A DNA stretch of 64,000 nucleotides. Source: Brachionus manjavacas (lineage: Eukaryota > Rotifera > Eurotatoria > Ploima > Brachionidae). The translations under genes and the position numbers were made by a program. The stretch spans positions 295,501 to 359,500 of the forward strand of contig JAHQIY010000008.1 in assembly GCA_019054805.1 (NCBI GenBank), read 5' to 3'. Position 1 is the stretch's first letter. Each line of letters opens with the position of its first letter. The notes under the pieces were generated by a model, which was not told the DNA's origin, searched no databases, and saw only the letters and a list, made by a program, of their open reading frames with translations. Shown one piece after another: positions 57,001 to 64,000 of this stretch.

Positions 57001-60000
57001 AAAAAAACTTTTTCAACTTGAAATTTTGCTTATTCTCTGTTCCAAATGTCACAATTACTGTGAGAAAGCTATTTTAAATTAAATTATTCTATTTCAAATA
57101 ATGAGTAGAATGGGTTTAGTTTAATTTTTAAGGATCAGAACTATAAAATATGGTCTACAATGGAGGTCTTTGAGACGAGCATTTGACCAAATTTCATGAA
57201 TTGGCAATTCCTTTTTTTTTAGTAAAATTTGTCAAATACGGCTGTAATTTAAAATTATCTTGATAAAATTTAAAAAAAAAAATTCTAATAAATAATGTGT
57301 TAATTTTCTTTGAAAGCCAAAATTTACTACATTACCTTAACGATTCTTCAGGTGCCACAGCAACATTTGCATTTAGTTCTCTGGACTTTCTGGCCGATTG
57401 CAAAATATCTCTAGTCATTGTGAACACAGTCGATCTGTTAACTTGCTCTCCACCGAGAGTTATTTTATGATCCGACCAGTTCGACCACAAAACACTGTGC
57501 AAATCACGCTCACTATTTAACATTGGATTAGGTATGCCTGTGTCTCCAATTATTTGAATTAATTTACTCAAATTAAACACTATTTTGGTTTGGGAACATT
57601 TCAAAAAATTACAAAAATAATCTTTAATTATAAAAGAATGCTCATCAAACATTTGACTCAAATAATCCTCATTTAAAAAATATTGTAAAGCCCACAATTC
57701 CCACTCTTGAATAGAATCAAAGCCAGACTTGGCATCATAAATTTTCACCATCAATTGAATTAAATTTTGATGCAAAACTTTAGGTATGCCCAGCTGGCCC
57801 AGTTTTCTTGTGTCCTGAAGAGCACCTACAAAAAGTTTAAAGAGTAAATCCTTGGGAATGCAATAGCCGGCCGTCGGTCCACTATTGTAGCCCTCGGCCT
57901 CTTTTAACGAGCCGAAAAAAAGTCCACCCCTTTGATTGAACTGATAGGACAAGTCCTCGATGTCACCGATGCCCAGTCTTTCGACAAAAAAAGCCTGCAC
58001 ATTGCGGCACGATCTAATCAATGCGGTCCATTGGTTTTCCGAGACCTTAAGGTTTTCTGCCTCTCGTATATTCCTCACTACAGGACAGTAATTAATCAGC
58101 TCGTAACAGTCCAATGCGTGCTTGGCCGCCAACGGATCTGTTACTCCCAAAAATTGCGACCAAATTTCCACACTTTTTCTCTCATCTTTTCCCAGATTGA
58201 CTCTGGACGGCGCATAGATCGAATGATATCGCTTTTTCAAACCTTTGGATTGCAAGCCATCACTAAGACCATTCGTATAATTAAACAATGGACTGTTAAG
58301 CTCACTGCTGAGGCCATTGCTTGAAATGGCCACTCGTCTACATGTCGTTTTTAGTAAGGCTGTGTGCTCGCGGACAAAATTTGTGCGCCTTTCTCTCAAG
58401 CATAAACTTGGATACTTTTCGACCACAAACTTGAAACATTTTGCTCTGACCAACCACTTGATTTCTGCATTCAACTCTTTAGAGTATACTGGGTCATTTG
58501 GTAAATTTTGAACGCCACAAAAATCGGGCTCGTTCCTATTACGCTCAAAAACCAAGTCCATAGCTTCACTTTTCACCAAGTCCAAATCTAAGCACATTTC
58601 TCTAAGCCAATAGTCCTCAATCGCATCAATTAGATAATTGCCCAAATCCATAAAGACAAAACTGGTCTGAAGTGAATTTTGCAGATTGTAAATTTCGGCC
58701 AGTATTGCCAAGACAGACACTTGGTCTTGAACAGGCAAATTTTCGGCCAGCACCTTCAAAACTGAGCTTTGATACGAATTGCCCAAAGTTACATGGTGAT
58801 TTACTTTGGGCTCGTAATCAAACTCTTTAATTACTCTATTAGATAAAATGAAAAGATTTTTTTTTATTTGTAAATCTATTTGATCACATTTGTGCTGGAG
58901 CTTGTGATGTTTAATCATATTTCTCATTGCCATTTCTTCTTCTAGGACAATGGTTATGAAGCCTTCTATTAAGCCCGGAGCTTCGGTGGTTAGCAAATGA
59001 AATGCGGGCAAGTCTCGCTGTTTTTCAAAGCACACATGTCTAAATCTGTCTTCGATCTCTAAATTTTCGGATTCCTCAATCAATTTGGAATTGATTAAAC
59101 CATGTTGTAGCAAATAAATTCCAAGAGATTCTTTACGAAGAATAAATTTATGTTTGGACCAAAAATCTTCGACTATTTGTTCACATTGTTGGATATTTTT
59201 GTTATAAATCATTTCTAATAATGAAGCCAATTTGGCTATTTTGTTTTCAATTGATTCTTTGGACTCTATTTTGTTTAAAAGCAGATAGTCTAAAGTGACA
59301 AGTTCAGCTATTTGTTCATCATTGACTTCCTTTTGAATTTCATCAAATATTTTGGCAAATTTCGGTTCTAGTTTGACTAGAATGGACCTTGCCAAACTCA
59401 CATGCTCTGAATCCATAGTTTTTTCAATATTCTCGGCCCAGTAGTCAGCAATCTGTCTAACAGTGAGCTCGAGGCCTTCTTGGTCAACTTCAAAAACAGT
59501 CTCTGGTTTATTGTCAACTAGAACTATTCTCTCATAGATAAACAATGGTACTGCTTCGATTAGATCAGTAGCTTCTGATATCCAATCGTAACAAGGACTC
59601 ATGTACAGATGGTCGCCTCCTAAAAGAACAAGCTTTTGCAGAGATTCCTCCTGTTCTGGCTTGGTTTCTAGTTCGTTTAGTTTAAATCGATCTGAGCCGG
59701 TGTAAGATGGTCTTTGCAGTAGAACACTAAACGCTGCGCGTTTTGAACTTGTAGAAGATGAATTTAGCTCATGAGCTAATTTTTCTAGCTTGTTTATTTC
59801 ATGGGTTATTTTGGCACTAAAGCTATCCAATTCAATAAAATCAAAACTTTTCTCATCTTCTTCATCTAAATTTAAATTTTTCAACTCTATAGAACAACTT
59901 GTCGCTTTTTCAACCAAATATTTGTATTTACAATGCATTTTGTCTTTGACTCGTCTTTCAAATATGTCCAAGCATTCCCGTAAATTTGTTATACCACTAG

Positions 60001-61063
60001 CAATTTGGGTAAACGGAAAGTGTTTAGCCGAAATCAAGGACTTCAATCTGCTCACTGATGGTTTAAATTCAAGCACATAATTTTCTAAATTTAACCCTGC
60101 TAGTTCCTTAATGTTTAATAAACTTTCAATTAAATCTATTTTTTCTTTTAACTTTTCACTAGAATAGATAAGCTTTGAGTTGGCAAAAAGATATGCCTGG
60201 TTACCAAAAGCTCTCGACTCTCTGCCAACAACCAATCTTAATTTATGCTCAGAATATCTACTCTCTGCTTTTAATTTATTTAAAACTGATTCTATGTTAT
60301 TAAATTCGATCGATTTTTTATAGCTGCTGATTATTTTTAAGCATTCTTCTCGTCTTACTTTTATATCCATTAAAGACGAAGCTTTTCTGAACATGTCTCT
60401 GGAATATGGCAAGCTAACATTCATTTGTTTAGCTAGCAAAACAATTTGTTTGTGGTTGATTAAATTGTCCAAGTCAAAATTGTCAGTCATTGACAAACAG
60501 TGGAACAAAGAGTTGTCATGGTCTAATCTTTGGCAAGAGTTAAGGAAGCTTTTTAGTCCATGGCTTGAATTTGTGTCCAAAACTGACAGAGTAATGGCCA
60601 AAGATTCTTTAATTGATAAATCGATGAAGCGGCAAATGCCGTAAACAAAACCAAGTTTATAAATCAAAGAAATGTGCTGAAAATCAGCTTGGTCAAAATA
60701 TTTAAACTCACTGATATCGATTAATAAAGTAGCTAGTTGATTTGGAAAATATTTTTTGAATTTTGAAGGAACATTGCTTTTTGCTAGTTCGATTAGAGTG
60801 TAATGGTTGCTTAGATAGATAATATTCAGCATTGGGCCATTTATGCTTAAATATGTCCCAAAAATTCGTTCTATCAATGGATTGATATTTCCAATTTCGA
60901 ACAATTGGGACAAAACTCGTTGAATAAATTCGTTTTCTATCTTCAAAATATTCGATGATTTTAGGTGAAATTCGTCCTTGGAAATTATGGTTCCTGGCAG
61001 TCGCACTTTTTCACCATTACAAGTTTTGCTTATAAAAGCATTAAATTCAAAAGAAAAGTCCAT
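37381..61063 (-). CDS. Giant multidomain enzyme: unknown N-terminus, ATP-grasp-like modules and galactokinase-type GHMP kinase
   Basis: Three huge ORFs join as exons: 61063-57336, 46451-43928 and 40980-37381. Donors are TTAAG^GTAAT and TAGCA^GTAAGT; acceptors are TTTCATTTAAG^T and CTTATTTTTAG^GAC. Phases agree at both junctions (2 and 0), giving 3283 residues with an ATG at 61063 in AACAAAAATGG context. By family knowledge, ATP-grasp enzymes form acyl-phosphate intermediates and ligate carboxylates, while GHMP kinases of the galactokinase branch phosphorylate sugars. I infer a bifunctional sugar-metabolising or ligating megaenzyme, probably cytosolic because no signal peptide or membrane segment is visible. 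I do not recognise the whole protein. Exons of 2.5-3.7 kb are exceptional beside the 50-base introns of PARG and hint at gene fusion, retroposition or horizontal acquisition. The alternative, three separate intronless genes, would need GTG starts for two of them and stop codons that coincide with donors. Confidence 0.75.
41841..41945. other. GC-rich island of unknown origin
   Basis: About 105 bases beginning GGATCAGCCGGCAAGGCCGC and continuing through GGCCGGGACGGACGGCCGCG to GGTCGCGGC are far richer in G+C than anything nearby. The core GGCCGACCTAAGCG occurs inverted at 41703-41716 and 41853-41866, so the island is one side of a roughly 170-base inverted pair with an AT-rich loop. It has no ORF of note. 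It could be the end of an unknown transposon or a structured RNA. Confidence 0.55.
42427..43494. repeat. Long inverted repeat (arms about 284 and 275 bases, 509-base spacer)
   Basis: Arm 42427-42710 (ATGGTAATCTAAAAAAGGGT ... CCTAAACAAATT) is matched in reverse complement by 43220-43494 (AATTTGTTTAG ... AGATTACCATATTTT), with few differences over the whole length. Both arms contain the TTTCGTAAAATA / TTTACGTAAATT words seen at 1200, 8900 and 54840. It is probably a foldback transposon with no coding capacity. Confidence 0.85.
43928..46451 (-). CDS. Giant gene exon 2: helical region and ATP-grasp-like segment
   Basis: It encodes composite residues 1243-2084. The first half is helical and charged. 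A His-rich IAHHHHPLEIQL lies near composite residue 1830. The last third resembles an ATP-grasp fold: YPIIICKGSAESGARN (candidate ATP-binding Lys, about 1907), FVYEVSKSQNVTIQKAIL, and a basic WMSKYAIRKFIDRQINEFG. It ends KFGPTYWNEDISLLA followed by GTAAGT. As a stand-alone ORF it lacks an ATG (a GTG is the only start), which supports its being an internal exon. The ATP-grasp assignment is by motif resemblance only. Confidence 0.72.
46782..47011 (-). mobile_element. LINE 3' end insertion with a 13-bp target duplication
   Basis: ACGATGCTGATTA occurs at 46769-46781 and again at 47012-47024, flanking a 230-base insert. In antisense the insert reads tail first (TTATTTATTTATTTG, then TATCTGTACCGAGCTAGAGC), so it is an inverted, severely 5'-truncated Jockey-like LINE. 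Near its 5' end, TAACAGAATACATATTT resembles the 3' region of copy B (27610), pointing to that subfamily. Confidence 0.85.
47290..48141 (+). pseudogene. LINE ORF1 with two CCHC zinc knuckles (5' truncated)
   Basis: The open frame of 283 codons carries two canonical CX2CX4HX4C knuckles, CYFCDEEGHNIAKC and CEKCHQKGHLTQKC (47515-47613). A coil of K/E residues follows, then a long Ser/Glu/Asn-rich tail. ORF1 proteins of Jockey/I-type elements bind their RNA through such knuckles. The frame opens without an ATG (GTG near 47290; first in-frame ATG near 47465), consistent with 5' truncation. Confidence 0.87.
48138..50950 (+). pseudogene. LINE ORF2: AP-endonuclease and reverse transcriptase (copy E), frameshifted
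   Basis: It starts MNKKLNKSTLRTKPLNK at 48138, overlapping the ORF1 stop as ATGA. The endonuclease (48200-48840) has THWNCLHLPS, NELKIDLSEAN, GGGVAILIKEG and GGDLNAR. The linker and RT run 48854-50300, with ASGPDQIHNL, PISITSCLGKLLERIV, DISKAFDRVWHEG, AGVPQGSVISPLLF and an intact catalytic LLFADDLVTFF. The C-terminal region runs to FFPET. Frameshifts occur near 48820 (one base lost in GACATGCTAG), about 49310 (shared with copy D) and about 49925. It is therefore inactive, but recent. Confidence 0.92.
51220..51426 (+). pseudogene. N-terminal helix-turn-helix of a pogo-like transposase
   Basis: 68 codons beginning MSTQIKRKPLSLEEKLEILN; then LTVTELVKKYNRPQSTVSSI is a psq/CENP-B-type helix-turn-helix that binds transposon ends. 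A full transposase would continue about 400 residues with a second HTH and a DDD catalytic domain. Here the frame ends and the right TIR follows 200 bases later, so the catalytic part is deleted. It could still be expressed as a small DNA-binding protein, but nothing shows that. Confidence 0.75.
51654..53385. other. Intronic AT-rich DNA with one MITE
   Basis: Apart from the MITE at 52334-52822 I recognise nothing: homopolymer-rich sequence and scattered short ORFs with no coding character. Confidence 0.5.
52334..52822. repeat. MITE, 489 bp, TIR CAGAGTTNTTTAAAAG
   Basis: The left CAGAGTTATTTAAAAGACAC with AAGTCCAAGTCCAGACTTTA mirrors the right TCGGACCTGGACTTTAATTT and CTTTTAAACAACTCTG. Single ends of the same family occur at 2571 and 20419. 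The interior has no ORF of significance. Confidence 0.75.
53386..54351 (-). CDS. Unrecognised 322-codon ORF: possible cassette exon of the giant gene or a separate captured gene
   Basis: The frame from ATG 54344 (MFGVYKGDDDEPPPPDVRYS) runs 320 codons to a TAA at 53382 that lies inside the donor-like TGGAA^GTAAGA. Upstream, AATTTCTAAG^A could be an acceptor. Taken as an exon it is 966 bases long, starts and ends in phase 2, and would fit between giant-gene exons 1 and 2 without breaking the frame. Composition is coding-like and more GC-rich than its flanks, with no stops, so it is under or recently under selection. Motifs include GPGTDFLNDLQGQDAVVF and RHRCWYERDVMLWYAAARG. No family is recognised. 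The alternative is an independent intronless gene with its own ATG, such as a captured element- or virus-derived protein; I have no positive evidence for that origin. Confidence 0.6.
54723..55326. repeat. Foldback element with nested 40-base palindrome and a small ORF
   Basis: The ends CAGTGCTGCTACATGGTT (54723) and AACCATGTATCGTAGCAACACTG (ending 55326) are inverted. Further in, CCAGACCAGTCTC...TTTGATTACTATTTCGATTA (from about 54983) is mirrored by TAATCGAAATAGTAATCAAA...GAGACTGGTCTGG (to about 55255). Between them an open stretch encodes NGWVKILSKSPKSENEVEKA, probably a fossil of the parental transposon gene. The words TACGTAAAATTACGTA tie it to the repeats near 1220 and 8930. Confidence 0.72.
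55327..57335. other. Intronic AT-rich DNA
   Basis: It contains a diverged copy of the 1783-1971 element interior (about 55980-56180) and a short CT-rich run (55503-55525). A 62-codon plus-strand ORF at 56889-57077 (MLLKIESLNKEISNIDLLIT) has fair codon composition but no recognised relatives, and I leave it unassigned. Confidence 0.45.
57336..61063 (-). CDS. Giant gene exon 1: unrecognised 1242-residue N-terminal region
   Basis: It opens MDFSFEFNAFISKTCNGEK and is largely helical and rich in Leu, Glu and Lys, with Glu/Lys-rich stretches around residues 380-460 and 560-680. A Pro/Gly-containing block near the C-terminal end (about 1040-1100) looks like a compact domain: FNQRGGLFFGSLKEAEGYN followed by SGPTAGYCIPKDLLFKLF. 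The end reads ...EESL then AG^GTAATG; the apparent stop TAA belongs to the donor. I know no family for it. No signal peptide is apparent. Confidence 0.8.
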
Positions 61064-62424
61064 TTTTGTTATAGAGAAATAATTTTTTATGAACTTTTTG
61101 ACATGATTGAAATTTTATCTATGCTAGTTATAAAAAGTTTATATTTAAAAATTAAAGGTTTGCGCTTATTGAAAATCAGAGTTTTGATAAGTAGAACAAA
61201 TTAAATTATTATGAAGGCAAAAATTTTAGATTATTTCTCATCAAAATTTTTGATAACTATTAAATTATGCAAAAAATTAAAATTAAGATTTTACATAAAT
61301 TAAAAGAATTGAACACAAAATAATTTAAAAGTTTTTAAAAAACCTGAAAATGGAGCTCACGTTCTATCCTTTTATAATTATGGCAATTTTTGAATGGGAA
61401 AAAAAATTTTTTTTGGTATTTTAAACTGGTGCTACGATAAATTAGCGATATTTTACCATATTTTAATTTTGGTCAAAAAGAATAATCAAATTTTTTTTAA
61501 TTTTAAGTAGTAGCAGTAGTAACTGCGGTATCATAATTATCCTAATTTACGATTAATACCATTTATAGATCATAATATTTTACGTAACTTTAGAAGAAAG
61601 AAGAATTCGTGGAGATTTGATCCAAAAATATAAGATAAACAACAAAAATGATCAGATTAAATGGTATCTTAAATGGTAAAAATGGTAAACTAGTTTTTTC
61701 GTGCCAAATGAAAATTTTACAACACGAGAAATCATGCATATTCATTGTCCAGGCAATTAATTGGCAAATTTTTTAAATTAAAAGGCTGTGTAAATAGATA
61801 TTATAACGCAGATGACTGCGTTCCATTCTTGGGTTAAACTAAGGATTATGGCTTTAACTTTATCATTTTCATTTTTTAGGAAAATGGAAAAATAAAATTT
61901 TCCTATTTTTATTACATAGGATACTCAGCGTTCCACACCAGAATCATTTTCGATGAAACGACAGAAGCAAGTATGGCTAACAAGAACATAAGTGAGTGAG
62001 TGTCTAAGCCTTAGTTGATATGTAAAATTTTCATTTTGGTTTTTTGCTCTGGATGCTTTACCACATTATTTCCAAGACGTGGAGTGAGTCACTGAAGGGA
62101 AACTTGCGCCTGAACTCGCTTAGAAGCCATATTCACACGACCAGAAAGAAAGTATTTCTTATTTATACCTATAGGCTCATATTAAGATCACGAGCTAATA
62201 ATTAAGTCAAATACTTCTTAATAAATGTTCATTTATTAATAGACTTCTCAAGAAAAATATGATTTCAAGATTTTAAAGCAATTGTATTATAATTTTCCTA
62301 TTTTTATAACATTGGAAATTCAGCGTTCCAAACCAGAATCTTTTCGGTGACATTTTACAACACTGTAGAGGATATTTGATAACTAGGATTTTTTTTGATA
62401 ACTTGACAACTAGGATTTGATAAT
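61064..62424. other. Region upstream of the giant gene
   Basis: The 5' UTR and promoter of the minus-strand giant gene should lie just above 61063; no core motif is convincing. It holds a CR1-like LINE fossil at 61588-61850. A 60-base block (TTTTCCTATTTTTATNACAT ... CAGCGTTCCANACCAGAATC) occurs twice in direct orientation, at about 61896-61951 and 62291-62340. Confidence 0.5.
61588..61850 (+). mobile_element. CR1/Rex-like LINE fossil
   Basis: Translation gives LEERRIRGDLIQKYKINNKN, the same conserved block as the 14253 insertion (LEERRARGDLIEMFKI). After a frameshift comes TRNHAYSLSRQLIGKF, matching the C-terminal end of such ORF2 proteins. Both ends have eroded. Confidence 0.65.
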
Positions 62425-62545
62425 TTAGATCATCAACTCGATACAGTAGCCTCTTTGTCAAATCGGAACCGTTGCTCAAAAAGGTATTTGAAAAGGAGAT
62501 GAGCTCCTTCCCCTTATCCACTAGGATAGAATAGGGACAATTATA
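62425..62545 (+). mobile_element. SINE 3' fragment, second copy
   Basis: ATCATCAACTCGATACAGTAGCC through ACCGTTGCTCAAAAAGGTATTTG to CACTAGGATAGAATAGGGACAATT matches 11021-11141 with a few substitutions. The tRNA-like head is missing, so it is 5' truncated. Confidence 0.72.
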
Positions 62546-62934
62546 ATAACAAGGTGACAGATGCAGAAAATATAGAATATTTAGGCGTTCCGATTAGTTA
62601 TTGTGCTTATGTTAGTAATTTTGTTCAGTAAAATTGGAAAAATGTTGATAAAAGCTTCTACTCTCTTTGTGGATTGGGATGCAAGTAAAAGATGGATAAG
62701 GTGGAATCAGGAACACAAATTTATATGATACACAAAATTTTTTTTAAATAACAAATAAGTCAGAGCAAGTTGTGCTCAGATTTGTTAGTGCACTTTAAAA
62801 GTATGTATCAAAATCAAAAAATTGAAAAAAAAAGAAACAAAAAACTTTCGAACTTTATTATTTTATTTTTCAATAAAAACGACTGACTCGTGGTCCAGCC
62901 ACCGGGGGTTTAGAGTTAAGCTTTATGGGTGTCA

Positions 62935-63765
62935 CGTGTCACTTTGTCGATGCAAATTTTCTTTTTAAAACTTAATTAACTTTGGCATGCAAACAGGTCA
63001 AAATAAAACGCATAGCATCAAATCTAAAAATTGAACAAGATTATATTGTAAACTTTTTTGTAATTTAAAGAAATAAGATTATCAAAATCAAAACTGATTA
63101 TGTTGCAAATATGGTAAAGTTAAGAAGGCTTCTTAATTTAGGTAAATATTTAGCTATTTTATTCAATTTAAGACTATTTCTTATTCTGATTGCGTTTAAA
63201 AAAAAAATCATTTGAATATAATTTTGAATAATTAAATTAATTTTTGAATTTGAGTTTATTTTAAACAAATTATTTTTAATAGTTTTTAAAAATGTGAGTA
63301 TTAAAAAAACTAAAATTCTTATTTAATCAAAAAAAACACCAAAATACCATTTGAAGGTGAAATAGCTGAATATTTATACGCCCTAAAGTAACTTAAATCC
63401 TTTTCCTTAGCTTTTATTTAAAATATTTTATTAAGTGCTCAACACTCAGTATGTAAAAAATTTTTATTTTGTCCACTTTATACGAGAATTTTTTATCTAA
63501 TGCGATTTTCTCAAATATCACCTGTGAAAATTTTATGCGTTAAAAGTGTTGTTTATTCTTCTTTGGTTGCTGATCCGTTCAACGTAAAGAGTACAGCGAT
63601 GTTTAAAAGTTCTTGAATGAAATCGAAGAAAATTCAAAAATACCCCGAAAAAAATCAAATTTGATTAACGATTAGTATTTATTTTAAAATTTTTTTTAAG
63701 TTAATTTACTCCATTATCTTGCTTGAATTTTAGCTGGTACAATTGAAGCGTTATAGACCAATAAA
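62935..63765 (+). mobile_element. hAT-derived repeat, copy 2
   Basis: It is homologous to 16335-17280 in the same order. Translation gives HFVDANFLFKT, a stop, LTLACKQVKIK, and KIKTDYVANMVKLRRLL. The second block again contains FEGEIAEYLYALK followed by a stop and the shared GGTTGCTGATCCGTTCAAC. The copies differ by many substitutions and indels, so they are old. Transposase homology is inferred from the DNAANM-like motif. Confidence 0.65.
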
Positions 63766-64000
63766 ATTCAGGACAATAAAGTTCTGTTATTTCTATATTT
63801 AGCACTCAAATAATTGTTCAAATTAATATCTCAACAAATTTAAATATTTTGACAGACGTGAGCTAATTTATTGATAGGCTCTAAGTTTGAGTAATAAAAA
63901 TGCCCGGTTTTAGCCAGTTAAATATGGATTAGAGTAAAGTGTGAAATAACAGTGATTGGGAAAATTTTAAACTCATAAAGAGGATAAGCGTTTGGAATTA
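63766..64000. other. AT-rich end of window
   Basis: I see no feature here. Confidence 0.4.

Larger units (their letters stand above)
46452..57335 (-). other. Giant gene first intron (10.9 kb) built from transposons
   Basis: In the coding strand it runs from GTAATG (57335) to TTTCATTTAAG (46452). It holds foldback elements, a possible cassette exon (53386-54351), a CAGAGTT MITE and the pogo-like element 46751-51653 with its nested LINEs. Without those insertions the intron would be about half as long. Confidence 0.65.

Overview
The window is strongly AT-rich animal DNA. It has spliced genes with GT-AG introns, some of them only about 50 bases long, and it is crowded with decayed transposons. 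A chondroitin synthase makes it metazoan. The base composition, the tiny introns and the Jockey-like, pogo-like, hAT and MULE elements fit a small aquatic invertebrate. A monogonont rotifer of the Brachionus type is my leading guess, but nothing in the sequence proves it.

Layout. Positions 1-935 (minus): the 5' part of a poly(ADP-ribose) glycohydrolase (PARG) gene in short exons, running off the left edge. Positions 4403-13248 (plus): a complete three-exon chondroitin sulfate synthase whose introns hold a TIR element, a LINE fragment, a MITE and a tRNA-derived SINE. Positions 13.9-36.5 kb: a transposon graveyard with hAT, CR1-like LINE, MULE, Ty3/gypsy, and several Jockey-like LINE copies including three in a head-to-tail row. 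Positions 37381-61063 (minus): three very long open reading frames (1243, 853 and 1187 codons) that I read as exons of ONE giant gene. Each ORF ends at an excellent 5' splice site, the next starts behind a 3' splice site, and the codon phases agree at both junctions. The predicted protein is about 3283 residues. Its last third is an ATP-grasp-like domain fused to a galactokinase-type GHMP kinase, there is a weaker ATP-grasp-like segment in the middle, and I do not recognise the first 1240 residues. A fourth ORF (53386-54351, 322 codons) in its first intron has splice sites in the same phase and could be a cassette exon. It would make the product about 3605 residues.

The giant gene's introns hold a pogo-like DNA transposon with TIRs and TA duplications that was later hit by two Jockey-like LINE insertions, a 280-bp-arm inverted repeat, foldback MITEs and an odd GC-rich island. 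The right end (61-64 kb) is intergenic with LINE, SINE and hAT remnants. One hAT remnant there has a copy at 16-17 kb.

The host genes suggest ADP-ribose turnover (PARG), glycosaminoglycan polymerisation (chondroitin synthase) and an uncharacterised sugar-phosphorylating or ligating megaenzyme. I see no sign that they form a functional cluster. The main candidate for something undescribed is the giant ATP-grasp/GHMP-kinase gene.
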